Below are positions 27,598 through 34,884 of a stretch of DNA of 64,000 nucleotides, one piece after another. This stretch comes from an uncultured Butyrivibrio sp. (GTDB lineage Bacteria; Bacillota; Clostridia; Lachnospirales; Lachnospiraceae), in the NCBI RefSeq assembly GCF_947169445.1, contig NZ_CAMVPU010000018.1, positions 6,957 through 70,956 of the forward strand, given 5' to 3'. Numbering within the stretch: the stretch's first letter is position 1; every line of letters starts with the position of its first letter. Under the pieces are notes generated by a model. That model had not been told where the DNA came from. It saw only the letters and a list, made by a program, of their open reading frames with translations, and searched no databases. The position numbers and the translations under genes are program-made.

Positions 27598-28178
27598 GAA
27601 CAATCGAGATAACTCAAAGATTACGAAAAGAGCTTCAAAAAGAACTTAAACCGGATAGGTTCGATCATACACTTGGAGTCGCATATACAGCTGCCAGCAT
27701 GGCATTTGTTTATGGCGCAGATGTTGAAAAAGCTTTGATAGCAGGAATGCTCCATGATTGTGCCAAGTGCATGAGCCATGAAGAGCAGGTACGGATCTGC
27801 GAGAAAAACAAGATTGATATCACAGAAGTTGAACGCAAAAATCATTCTCTTTTACATGCCAAGGTGGGAATGTATCTTGCAAGAGCACGGTACGATGTGT
27901 ATGATACAGAAATTTTAAATGCTATCAGATGGCATACTACCGGAAGAGAAGATATGACACTTCTTGAGAAAATAGTCTATATTGCTGATTTTATCGAACC
28001 AAACAGAAAACCTTTGGAAAACATGGATATAATTCGTAAGGAAGCTTTTACGGGTATAGACCTGTGTTTGGCACATATTCTGCATGATTCGGTTATATAT
28101 TTACAAACCATAGGCAAAGAATGCGATGATGCTACGATGAATGCCTATGAATACTACAAAAAGTTTTATAAAGCATGA
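27594..28178 (+). CDS. yqeK: HD-domain Ap4A hydrolase YqeK
   Basis: A 194-residue HD-domain phosphohydrolase; YqeK proteins cleave Ap4A symmetrically to two ADP. Metal ligands are visible as H in RFDHTLGVAYTA, the HD pair in GMLHDCAK, H in NHSLLHAKVG, and RWHTTGREDMTLLEKIVYIADFIEPNR, a family hallmark. It lies between nadD and rsfS with four-base overlaps on both sides if the upstream rsfS start is used, the conserved Firmicutes arrangement. Confidence 0.94.
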   Translation: MRTIEITQRLRKELQKELKPDRFDHTLGVAYTAASMAFVYGADVEKALIAGMLHDCAKCMSHEEQVRICEKNKIDITEVERKNHSLLHAKVGMYLARARYDVYDTEILNAIRWHTTGREDMTLLEKIVYIADFIEPNRKPLENMDIIRKEAFTGIDLCLAHILHDSVIYLQTIGKECDDATMNAYEYYKKFYKA

Positions 28179-28189
28179 AAGAGGTAACG

Positions 28190-28552
28190 ATGGCTGATAT
28201 TAGTGTTTCAAAGAAAATGGCCCTTATGGCTGTAGATGCATTAGAAGACAGAAAAGGTGATAATATCAGGATAATTGATATAAGCGAGATTTCAACGCTT
28301 GCAGATTATTTTATAATAGCTGGCGGATCCAATATCAATCAGGTTCAGGCAATGGCTGATAGCGTCCAGGAGAAGCTTGGCCGCGAAGGTTTTTTCACCA
28401 AAAATGTCGAAGGATATGAAGCCGGAAACTGGATTCTTCTTGATTTTGGCGATATCATAGTTCATGTTTTTGATAATGAAAACAGATTATTCTATGATTT
28501 AGAGAGAATCTGGAGAGATGGTAAGAACGTAGCAAAAGAAGATCTTGCCTGA
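28190..28552 (+). CDS. rsfS: Ribosomal silencing factor RsfS
   Basis: RsfS binds L14 on the 50S subunit and blocks 30S joining during starvation. The ATG at 28190 is preferred because AAAGAGG lies five to six bases upstream; it gives 120 residues. The in-frame ATG at 28175, overlapping yqeK, has no ribosome site but would allow coupling. Family motifs are DIRIIDI-like NIRIIDISEISTLADYFIIAGG, NVEGYEAGNWILLDFGDIIVHVF and a C-terminal YDLERIWRDG. A bidirectional terminator follows. Confidence 0.94.
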   Translation: MADISVSKKMALMAVDALEDRKGDNIRIIDISEISTLADYFIIAGGSNINQVQAMADSVQEKLGREGFFTKNVEGYEAGNWILLDFGDIIVHVFDNENRLFYDLERIWRDGKNVAKEDLA

Positions 28553-28569
28553 TATAGAAATTAAAAATA

Positions 28570-28619
28570 AGACGTATAAATCGTTTCATTAGTTGAAAGA
28601 TTTATACGTCTATTTTTTT
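28570..28619. terminator. Bidirectional terminator between rsfS and lexA
   Basis: Thirteen-base perfect inverted repeat AGACGTATAAATC / GATTTATACGTCT with a 16-base loop. A T run follows on the plus strand (TATTTTTTTA) and, read on the minus strand, TTATTTTTAA, so it can serve both converging genes. Confidence 0.9.
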
Positions 28620-28638
28620 AGTAATATAACTAGAGAAA

Positions 28639-29256
28639 TCAATAAAATCTCATTACTCCAAATACTTTTCCAAGAATCTGACAGTCATCTACAATGATAG
28701 GATCCATAGTATCATTCTCGGGCTGAAGTCTGATATGGCCATCTTCCTTATAAAAAGTCTTTACTGTTGCAGAATCATCAATCAAAGCAACTACCTGCTC
28801 TCCATTTTTAGCAGTATTACATTGCTGAACAAAAATCTGATCTCCATTGAAAATGCCTGCATTTATCATAGAATCACCCTTAACCTTGAGGATGAAAGCA
28901 TCAGCACCCTTAGGACACATGCTGGCAGGGATTGGAATATAAGAATCAATATTCTCTTCGGCGAGGATAGGAGCACCAGCAGCTACCTGTCCGATAACAG
29001 GAATGCTGACTATCTCAGTCCTGACCATGTTAAAACCATCATCACATATTTCAATAGCCCTTGGCTTGGTGGGATCACGTCTGATATAACCGTTCTTCTC
29101 AAGAGTCTCAAGATGAGAATGAACAGAAGATGTAGATTTAAGATTAACCGCTTTACATATATCTCTTACGGCAGGTGGAAAGCCTCTTTGAAGAGTCTGT
29201 TCCTTGATGTAATCAAGAATTTCCTGCTGTTTCTTCGAAATGTTACCTTTTTCCAT
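28639..29256 (-). CDS. lexA: SOS repressor LexA
   Basis: Represses DNA-damage genes and self-cleaves when RecA is activated. From the ATG at 29256 (AGGAGG upstream) it has 205 residues; a longer frame to 29328 would run through the promoter. The N-terminal winged helix covers residues 1-70 (SKKQQEILDYIKEQ, PPAVRDICKAVNLKSTSSV). The cleavage site is A93-G94 in VAAGAPI, and the catalytic dyad is S129 (KGDSM) and K166 (ATVKTF). It is divergent from a YneA-like gene across a cluster of LexA operators, so it is autoregulated. Confidence 0.97.
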   Translation of the reverse strand: MEKGNISKKQQEILDYIKEQTLQRGFPPAVRDICKAVNLKSTSSVHSHLETLEKNGYIRRDPTKPRAIEICDDGFNMVRTEIVSIPVIGQVAAGAPILAEENIDSYIPIPASMCPKGADAFILKVKGDSMINAGIFNGDQIFVQQCNTAKNGEQVVALIDDSATVKTFYKEDGHIRLQPENDTMDPIIVDDCQILGKVFGVMRFY

Positions 29257-29299
29257 GAGAACCTCCTGTATAAGCATATTTACTATGTTTACATGTAAG

Positions 29300-29328
29300 A
29301 TTATAACACTATTAGAATATATTAGCAA
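29300..29328 (-). promoter_or_regulatory. lexA promoter
   Basis: On the minus strand, TTGCTA (29328-29323), a 17-base spacer and a perfect TATAAT (29305-29300), 44 bases before the lexA start. LexA-box-like sequence lies immediately upstream of the -35. Confidence 0.8.
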
Positions 29329-29338
29329 ATGTTTGTTC

Positions 29339-29352
29339 GGAAAATATGTTCG
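29339..29352. promoter_or_regulatory. LexA operator 1 (SOS box)
   Basis: GGAAAATATGTTCG matches 12 of 14 positions of the Firmicutes SOS box CGAACATATGTTCG. It lies between the lexA and yneA-like promoters, nearest to lexA. Confidence 0.72.
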
Positions 29353-29359
29353 ATTTTTG

Positions 29360-29388
29360 TTGACAAAAGAAAATATGTTCGATAATAT
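29360..29388 (+). promoter_or_regulatory. Promoter of the YneA-like gene, overlapped by LexA operator 2
   Basis: TTGACA at 29360-29365, a 17-base spacer, TAATAT at 29383-29388. A SOS box occupies most of the spacer, so LexA binding should block polymerase directly. Confidence 0.82.
29368..29381. promoter_or_regulatory. LexA operator 2 (SOS box in the promoter spacer)
   Basis: AGAAAATATGTTCG, 12 of 14 matches to CGAACATATGTTCG and sharing the 13-mer GAAAATATGTTCG with operator 1, starting 29 bases from it. Confidence 0.75.
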
Positions 29389-29394
29389 ATGTTT

Positions 29395-29408
29395 AGAACA
29401 GTTGTTCG
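29395..29408. promoter_or_regulatory. LexA operator 3 (symmetric SOS box)
   Basis: AGAACAGTTGTTCG fits the symmetric pattern GAAC-N4-GTTC and lies just after the -10 of the YneA-like gene, where binding would block initiation or escape. Confidence 0.82.
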
Positions 29409-29421
29409 CAACAAATGTTCG
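29408..29421. promoter_or_regulatory. Possible LexA operator 4
   Basis: GCAACAAATGTTCG shares 11 of 14 positions with the SOS consensus and adjoins operator 3 by one base. It is the weakest of the four and may only assist cooperative binding. Confidence 0.45.
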
Positions 29422-29476
29422 TTCAAATTGTTTCTTATAATCTTATTTGACTGATTTAGTATAGGAGAGTGCCAGT

Positions 29477-29896
29477 ATGAGTGATGCAATGTATGCAGCC
29501 GCAAGTTTATACAACGATCCAAGATTTTTTAGTACCAGCGAGATCCGTATCAGAAACAATAGAATTAGACGACAGCGTATTTATAGAAGACAGCTTAGTA
29601 TGCTTATAGGCTTAATAATGATTATTTTGTTTTCTGTTATTTTTATGAAAGCTTCCCTTAATACTAATGCTCAGACAGATACTTACACTCCTGAATTCAA
29701 GTACTATACAGCGATCACTGTTCATTCTGGTGATACACTCTGGGATATTGCTTCCGAACATTTTTCATCTGAGCACTATGATGATGTTAACGCCTATATT
29801 TCAGAAATAGCAAAGCTTAATAAAATGGATACCGATTGCACGTTAAAGGCAGGAGAATCACTGATTATCCCTTACTATTCTTCAGATTTTAAGTGA
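29477..29896 (+). CDS. YneA-like SOS cell-division inhibitor (membrane LysM protein)
   Basis: A 139-residue protein: a basic N-terminal segment (RIRNNRIRRQRIYRRQ, about residues 23-40), one membrane helix (about 42-60), a short linker, and a C-terminal extracellular LysM domain (YTAITVHSGDTLWDIASEHF ... LKAGESLIIPYY). This is the layout of Bacillus YneA, which halts septation during the SOS response. Its place, divergent from lexA and behind SOS boxes, is also that of yneA. Sequence identity outside the LysM part cannot be judged here, so the name is left empty. AGGAGAG precedes the ATG. Confidence 0.8.
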   Translation: MSDAMYAAASLYNDPRFFSTSEIRIRNNRIRRQRIYRRQLSMLIGLIMIILFSVIFMKASLNTNAQTDTYTPEFKYYTAITVHSGDTLWDIASEHFSSEHYDDVNAYISEIAKLNKMDTDCTLKAGESLIIPYYSSDFK

Positions 29897-30036
29897 TTTA
29901 TATATTTAATTGAACATTTAAATACTAAGGTGGATATATATTTATACATTGATAGCAATTTTTTTGAAATTTGAGCAATAAAATGTTATTAAATCCATTC
30001 CTCATTGTTATATAATAATTTCAGTGAGGAATGTAT

Positions 30037-31560
30037 ATGAAATTATCGTTATTACTCAAATATAAGAATATTGTAATTCAATGCCATGATAATCCCGACG
30101 CAGATGCTATTTGTTCGGGCTATGTTTTATATAGATTTTTTCTAAGCCACGGCATCAAGGCAAGATTTATTTATTCCGGAAATTTTAAGATAAGTAAGAG
30201 TAATCTTGTCTATCTTATAAATGAATTAAAGATACCTATTGAGTTTGTCAGCAGTCTTAAAACCAAGCCTGATTTACTTCTTCTTGCTGATTGTCAGTAT
30301 GGAGAAGGCAATGTTAAAAGGTTTTGTGCTAAAGAAGTAGCTGTAATAGATCATCATCAGGTCTATGGCACACTGCCTAAGCTTAATGAAGTCAGAAGTA
30401 ATTTAGGAAGCTGCTGTTCAGTAATATGGAATCTTCTGAAAATTGAAAACGAAGATAATTTTGTTGATTCCAAAATTGCTACGGCACTTTATTATGGTCT
30501 CTACTCAGATACAAATGCTTTCTCGGAAATGTCACATCCTTTGGATCGTGATATGATCGAAAGTTTGCAGTATGATAAGAACTTGATTTTAAAGCTTAAG
30601 AATATGAATCTCACACTACGTGAAGCGAAAATTGCCGGTGTAGCAATGCTTGGTGTTGAGTATCATGAAGAAAACAGATACGCCATTCTTCGTACCGATC
30701 CTTGTGATCCTAATATTCTAGGACTTATTGGTGATTTTATTGTAGCTGTAGATACTGTAGATGTTTGCCTTGTTTATAGTGTCCTATCATTTGGAGTTAA
30801 ATTTTCTATCAGAAGTTGTTCTAATGAAACAAGGGCAGATGAACTTGCTTCATTTCTGGCACAGAAAATTGGTTCCGGTGGAGGCCATACAGAAAAGGCC
30901 GGCGGAATTCTTAAAAATGAACTGATAATCAAGCAGTATCATGATTATACTGAAATAGATGATGGCGCTGCCAAGCATTCAATTTCTAACATTATCAGAG
31001 AGCGAATGGCAGATTACTTCGAGAATGCTGAGATAATCTATGCAAATAATACGGCTCTCGATTTTTCTCATATGTATAAATATGAGAAAGCGCCTATTAC
31101 ACTAGGTTATGTAGAAGCCCATCATAATATTCCAGCCGGTAACATGGCTATTATACGTACTTTGGACGGCGATATTAACGTTGAGATCAAAGAAAATACT
31201 ATTCTTATAATAGATACAACAGGAAATGTAAAAGCAATATCAGCAGAGAAATTTAAGAATAGTTATTCCAAGTCACGTAAGAAATTTAAGTTAAACATTG
31301 ATTACACACCAACGATTAAAAATGCCGATACCGGCAAGTCTGTACCATTATTACCTTTGGCAAAGAGCTGTGAATCAACAAGTGATATTAAGATTTTTGC
31401 CAAGAAATTAACCAAGACCACAAAGCTTTTTTCATACTGGGATTCAGAAAAATATATGCTTGGTCAGAAGGGCGACTATTTAGCAGTCAGCCAGGATGAC
31501 ATTCATGATATTTTTATAGTTGAGAAGAATCTATTTAGGAAGACATATAAGAGCGTATAA
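30037..31560 (+). CDS. DHH-family phosphoesterase with a long C-terminal extension
   Basis: About 507 residues from the ATG at 30037 (GTGAGGA seven bases upstream; the ATG at 30031 is too close to it). The DHH domain shows CHDNPDADAICSGY, the DCQYG metal site and the VIDHHQ motif. The DHHA1 part shows IGSGGGHTEKAGG. This resembles NrnA/GdpP/RecJ-type nanoRNA or cyclic-dinucleotide phosphodiesterases. The last 200 residues (after about 300) hold a region I do not recognise, with ITLGYVEAHHNIPAGNMAIIRTLDG-like content, so the substrate is open. No membrane helix is present, which argues against GdpP. Confidence 0.78.
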   Translation: MKLSLLLKYKNIVIQCHDNPDADAICSGYVLYRFFLSHGIKARFIYSGNFKISKSNLVYLINELKIPIEFVSSLKTKPDLLLLADCQYGEGNVKRFCAKEVAVIDHHQVYGTLPKLNEVRSNLGSCCSVIWNLLKIENEDNFVDSKIATALYYGLYSDTNAFSEMSHPLDRDMIESLQYDKNLILKLKNMNLTLREAKIAGVAMLGVEYHEENRYAILRTDPCDPNILGLIGDFIVAVDTVDVCLVYSVLSFGVKFSIRSCSNETRADELASFLAQKIGSGGGHTEKAGGILKNELIIKQYHDYTEIDDGAAKHSISNIIRERMADYFENAEIIYANNTALDFSHMYKYEKAPITLGYVEAHHNIPAGNMAIIRTLDGDINVEIKENTILIIDTTGNVKAISAEKFKNSYSKSRKKFKLNIDYTPTIKNADTGKSVPLLPLAKSCESTSDIKIFAKKLTKTTKLFSYWDSEKYMLGQKGDYLAVSQDDIHDIFIVEKNLFRKTYKSV

Positions 31561-31618
31561 ATAGTTAAAAGTGTATTAAATATCGCAAAGTTATTCACTA
31601 ATTTGAAAATCTATGACA

Positions 31619-32716
31619 TCATGAATCTGAATTCTTATTTTCCCGAAGATGAACCATTTTAGCAGCGCGCCGCCTATTAGCATCATCCTGGGCGGCGTAA
31701 TGCTTTCTGGTAGTATTTACGTCTTTATGTCCCAAAACATCAGCAACAAGATATATATCTCCAGATTCCTGATATAAATTAGTGCCGAAAGTACTGCGCA
31801 GCTTATGCGGAGTTATTTTCTTAAGTGTAGTAACATTCTGAGCGTATTTTTTTACAAGCTTTTCAACTGCTCTGACAGAAATGCGTTTATTCTGAAGAGA
31901 TAAGAAGAGAGCATTTTCACTTCCTTCTTCAGGAATTATATTCTTACGCTCCTCAATATAATCTAATAGTGAGATTCTAACTTCATCAGAAAAATATACT
32001 ACCGTGTTATATCCACCTTTACGATGAACCCTAAGTCCATTTGTTTCAAAATCTATATCATTAAAATCAATTCCAACGCATTCAGATACACGTATTCCGG
32101 TTCCAAGAAGAAGAGTAAGGAGAGCAACATCACGAAGTTTGGTCTTTCCATGATATTTAAGCTGGGATTTAGTCAGCTTTTCACCGGCTTCAACCTGATC
32201 AAGTAAAGTTGCGACTTCGTTAGGCTCTAATCTTACAATTTCGTGCTCATGAAGCTTGGGCATATTTACCAGCTCAGGAGTATTTTTACTGATAAGCTCA
32301 GATTTATAGAAGTATGTATACATGGACCTAAGAGCGGACATTTTTCTCTTTTTACCTTGTTCTGCATTGGTTATTTCCTTATCCTGCTTCTCATAAAGAG
32401 ATAAATATTCCAAGTATTCTTCTATATCCTCACGTTCAATCTTTTCAAGAATATCTATAGTAAAATCCTTAACCTCTGTACTGCTTAAAGATGGATTCTG
32501 TGAATGAAGATACTCAAAAAAGGTGCGTAAATCATATGCATACCCGAGCCTTGTTCTTGCAGATGTAGTTGGTTCTATTCCACGAAAAAACTGCCTACAA
32601 AAGCGCGGAAGAGTATCAAGTACTTCACGCATCCTTAGAATATTGATCTTATCCTGTTCGTTATAATATTTTTCTTCTTTTCCATTATTGTTCTGCATAG
32701 GAAAATTATAGCACAT
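31619..32716 (-). CDS. Tyrosine recombinase (XerC/XerD-like integrase family)
   Basis: A 365-residue site-specific recombinase. An N-terminal SAM-like core-binding domain (about 30-170) precedes the catalytic domain with the first arginine in LLGTGIRVSECVGI, a lysine around HRKGGYNT, HKLRSTFGTNLY (HxxR), the LGHKDVNTT box and the nucleophile tyrosine in RKHYAA. All catalytic residues are present. I found no att-like repeats, cargo or phage genes nearby, so a housekeeping Xer-type role is as likely as a mobile-element integrase. Start is uncertain: ATG at 32716, ATG at 32698 and an internal ATG near 32632 are possible and none has a good ribosome site. Confidence 0.85.
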   Translation of the reverse strand: MCYNFPMQNNNGKEEKYYNEQDKINILRMREVLDTLPRFCRQFFRGIEPTTSARTRLGYAYDLRTFFEYLHSQNPSLSSTEVKDFTIDILEKIEREDIEEYLEYLSLYEKQDKEITNAEQGKKRKMSALRSMYTYFYKSELISKNTPELVNMPKLHEHEIVRLEPNEVATLLDQVEAGEKLTKSQLKYHGKTKLRDVALLTLLLGTGIRVSECVGIDFNDIDFETNGLRVHRKGGYNTVVYFSDEVRISLLDYIEERKNIIPEEGSENALFLSLQNKRISVRAVEKLVKKYAQNVTTLKKITPHKLRSTFGTNLYQESGDIYLVADVLGHKDVNTTRKHYAAQDDANRRRAAKMVHLRENKNSDS

Positions 32717-32830
32717 AATATGGTAGCGAAATCAGCTAAAATATCTCAAATTGTACTATATATACCTTGAAAACAATAAAGAAAAAATGTTAATATTTTA
32801 CATATTTTGATTTGTTGGGTGGTGTTATAT

Positions 32831-33976
32831 TTGTCAAAAAGAAATTACAGGAAGCTTGATGGTCAAAGATTGACCATTTCTGAATATAAAGCAAGAAGAA
32901 AAAAAGAAATAAGAAATCATCTTATTATGCTTGGAACATCTTTTGTTCTTGTTTTAGTCATTATTATTTCACTGGTATTTATAGTAAAACATAAAGAAAA
33001 TGCTAATAGTTTAACGGAAACTACTCCGGAAGTATCATCAGAAGAAAACTCTATATCCGAAGTTTCACAGCCTGAAATCGTGGATACAATAGTAGAAGAT
33101 GTAGAAATAGAAGAGGAGCCAAACCCGTTTTTATCGAAATCCGATGATGCAGAATCCTTTTTCTCCGGATATTCAATTGGTTCAGGTGACGATACCACAT
33201 ATATTTCCAGTGAAAATGTTCTTAGCACCTATGCATTACTGGTAAATCTTGATACAGGAAATATTGTGGCTTCAAGAGATGGAAATGTCAGGATAAATCC
33301 TGCATCCATGACTAAAATACTTACACTTTTAGTTGCAACTGAGCATATTACAGATCTTGATGATACATTCGTTATGACCCAGGAAATTGGTGATTTTGTT
33401 TACAAAAAGGATTGTAGCTCTGTAGGCTTTGAAGTTGGCGAGGTTGTAACTATTAAGGATATGCTATATGGTACAATTCTTCCTTCCGGCGGTGATGCTG
33501 CAATGTGCCTTGCAGAATATGTTGCAGGCTCACAGGAAGCATTTGTTGAAATGATGAATGACAAGTTAAAAGAACTTGGCTTATCAGATACAGCACATTT
33601 TACTAACTGTATTGGCATTTACGACGAAAATCATTACTGTACCCTTGAAGATATGGCTATGATCTTAAAAGCTGCTGAAGAAAACGCATTATGTCATGAA
33701 GTCCTTAATGCCAGAAAATATACAACAACAGCAACTACGCAGCATCCTGAAGGAATTACCGTATCAAACTGGTTTATGCGTAGAATTGAGGACAAAGATA
33801 CTCATGGCGAAGTAATTGGCGCAAAAACAGGTTTTGTAGTACAATCAGGTTGTTGCGGTGCCAGCTATCAGATTTCAAATGACGGTACACATTATATCTG
33901 TGTTACAGCAGACGCATGGAGCTCATGGCGTTGTATCTATGATCATGTAGAAATATATGACACCTATACAAGCTAA
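32831..33976 (+). CDS. D-alanyl-D-alanine carboxypeptidase (S11, DacA/DacF-like)
   Basis: A membrane-anchored penicillin-binding protein that trims peptidoglycan pentapeptides. The start is probably TTG 32831 with GGGTGGTG upstream; TTG 32807 is an alternative. The cytoplasmic N terminus is basic (SKRNYRK...KARRKKEIR), then one membrane helix, an acidic Ser/Glu-rich linker (about residues 55-110), and the S11 domain. Catalytic motifs are SMTK (SxxK) and KTG in GAKTGFV. The SxN motif reads SGG in LPSGGDAAM, a variant worth noting. The usual C-terminal beta domain with amphipathic anchor is missing, consistent with N-terminal anchoring. Confidence 0.86.
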   Translation: MSKRNYRKLDGQRLTISEYKARRKKEIRNHLIMLGTSFVLVLVIIISLVFIVKHKENANSLTETTPEVSSEENSISEVSQPEIVDTIVEDVEIEEEPNPFLSKSDDAESFFSGYSIGSGDDTTYISSENVLSTYALLVNLDTGNIVASRDGNVRINPASMTKILTLLVATEHITDLDDTFVMTQEIGDFVYKKDCSSVGFEVGEVVTIKDMLYGTILPSGGDAAMCLAEYVAGSQEAFVEMMNDKLKELGLSDTAHFTNCIGIYDENHYCTLEDMAMILKAAEENALCHEVLNARKYTTTATTQHPEGITVSNWFMRRIEDKDTHGEVIGAKTGFVVQSGCCGASYQISNDGTHYICVTADAWSSWRCIYDHVEIYDTYTS

Positions 33977-34070
33977 TATATGAATCATTCTTATAGTGTG
34001 AATTTCATCTGTGAATACATATATAAAGATGTTTCATTCTCGAATAATATTTTAAAAGGAAGTGATTAGT

Positions 34071-34172
34071 ATGAAGTTAAAAAAATATAGCAAAGCTGTT
34101 GCAGTTATAGCTTTGTTGCTAATTTTATCTATGGTTTTCGGATCTGTTGCACTGTCATTTATTACGGTGTAA
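34071..34172 (+). CDS. 33-residue hydrophobic peptide
   Basis: A small frame ATG...TAA with AAAGGAAGTG upstream. The peptide starts MKLKKYSKAV, followed by a hydrophobic helix (VIALLLILSMVFGSVALSF) to near the C terminus, so it is a single-pass membrane peptide or a signal-like peptide. A nine-base perfect hairpin starts at its stop codon and a terminator follows, supporting a real short transcript. No homologue is recognised. Function could be a membrane-protein regulator or a toxin-like peptide; both are guesses. Confidence 0.55.
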   Translation: MKLKKYSKAVAVIALLLILSMVFGSVALSFITV

Positions 34173-34204
34173 CTATTCGTTAAACATGTGTTTTGCGAAT
34201 AGTT
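34171..34204 (+). repeat. Perfect inverted repeat after the small peptide gene
   Basis: AACTATTCG (34171-34179) and CGAATAGTT (34196-34204), a nine-base stem that begins inside the stop codon. No T run follows, so it is more likely an mRNA-stabilising hairpin or protein site than a terminator. Confidence 0.65.
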
Positions 34205-34220
34205 GGATGCTCATAAATAT

Positions 34221-34256
34221 AGCGTAGGCACATTATTATATAGCGCCTACGCTTTT
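34221..34256 (+). terminator. Rho-independent terminator after the small peptide gene
   Basis: Nine-base stem AGCGTAGGC / GCCTACGCT with a short AT-rich loop, followed by TTTT. It closes the transcript carrying the carboxypeptidase and/or the 33-residue peptide and faces the convergent gene at 34269. Confidence 0.85.
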
Positions 34257-34268
34257 AGTTACGTTTAT

Positions 34269-34748
34269 TTACTTAAATTTCGCATTTAGCTTTTCAATAG
34301 CATCTTCATGACGCTGGATTGCGAATGTTGCTGACTTAATCTTTAATTCTATATTCATACGTTTCTTATGAATCTCATTACTCTTAATGTAATAATCAAG
34401 AGTATCCTGATCGCTTACTTCAAGGAATTTATCAGCAATACATCCAGGAAGTACAAATTTCTTCACAACATCTGCAAACTTTACCTCAATATATTTGCCA
34501 TCCTGTGAAATGACCTTTCCTTCACCAAATTTCTTGTGAGTAACGGTCATATTTAAAGCCGACTTTTCACCAAGTGCCTGTTCTTCTTTATCAAGTTCTA
34601 CAAGTTCAGCAGAAAGTGTTTCCTGCTCTTTCTTAAATTCTTCTATCTTATTTGCATTTTCTTCAAGCATTTCCTTAGTTTTTTTAGTCGGTTTCTTCTT
34701 TGTCTCTGTTCTTACTTCACTTTCTTCATTTTCCATGCTAAGGCCCAT
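34269..34748 (-). CDS. Coiled-coil protein with a UvrD/PcrA-like Tudor motif, unknown function
   Basis: A 159-residue cytoplasmic protein. A lysine-rich N terminus (TETKKKPTKKTKEML) leads into a coiled coil (about 25-62), then a small beta domain with VTHKKFGEGKVISQDGKYIEVKF (residues 69-91), resembling the C-terminal Tudor-like module of UvrD/PcrA that binds RNA polymerase, and a second helical region to the end. TAGGAGA precedes the ATG at 34748. No catalytic motif. A nucleic-acid or polymerase-associated role is only suggested by the HxxFGxG motif. Confidence 0.72.
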   Translation of the reverse strand: MGLSMENEESEVRTETKKKPTKKTKEMLEENANKIEEFKKEQETLSAELVELDKEEQALGEKSALNMTVTHKKFGEGKVISQDGKYIEVKFADVVKKFVLPGCIADKFLEVSDQDTLDYYIKSNEIHKKRMNIELKIKSATFAIQRHEDAIEKLNAKFK

Positions 34749-34800
34749 AAATGTTGTCTCCTATCAAAAAACATAAAGAAATTATCGACTTAACATTAAT

Positions 34801-34829
34801 ATTTTATCGTATATTTTACCAAAACACAA
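34801..34829 (-). promoter_or_regulatory. Probable promoter of the coiled-coil/Tudor-like gene
   Basis: On the minus strand TTGTGT (34829-34824), 17 bases, TAAAAT (34806-34801), about 53 bases before the start. The boxes are imperfect but the spacing is ideal. Confidence 0.5.
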
Positions 34830-34843
34830 GTTGAGTGGAAATC

Positions 34844-34869
34844 AAAAAGAGCCCAAAATATGGGCTCTT
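34844..34869 (-). terminator. Rho-independent terminator after the polysaccharide deacetylase gene
   Basis: Read on the minus strand: AAGAGCCCA, five-base loop, TGGGCTCTT, followed by a T run. It lies 16 bases past the stop of the gene at 34885. Confidence 0.88.
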
Positions 34870-34884
34870 ACGATTAAAATTTTA

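Noticed and set aside
31619..32716. Tyrosine recombinase as the marker of an integrated mobile element
   Set aside because: No direct repeats that could be att sites, no excisionase, phage, plasmid or transfer genes, and neighbours are core genes. A Xer-like housekeeping role is at least as likely.
34269..34748. Naming the HxxFGxG protein as a UvrD/PcrA fragment
   Set aside because: Only the short Tudor-like motif is shared; the rest is coiled coil and there are no helicase motifs, so it is kept as an unknown protein.
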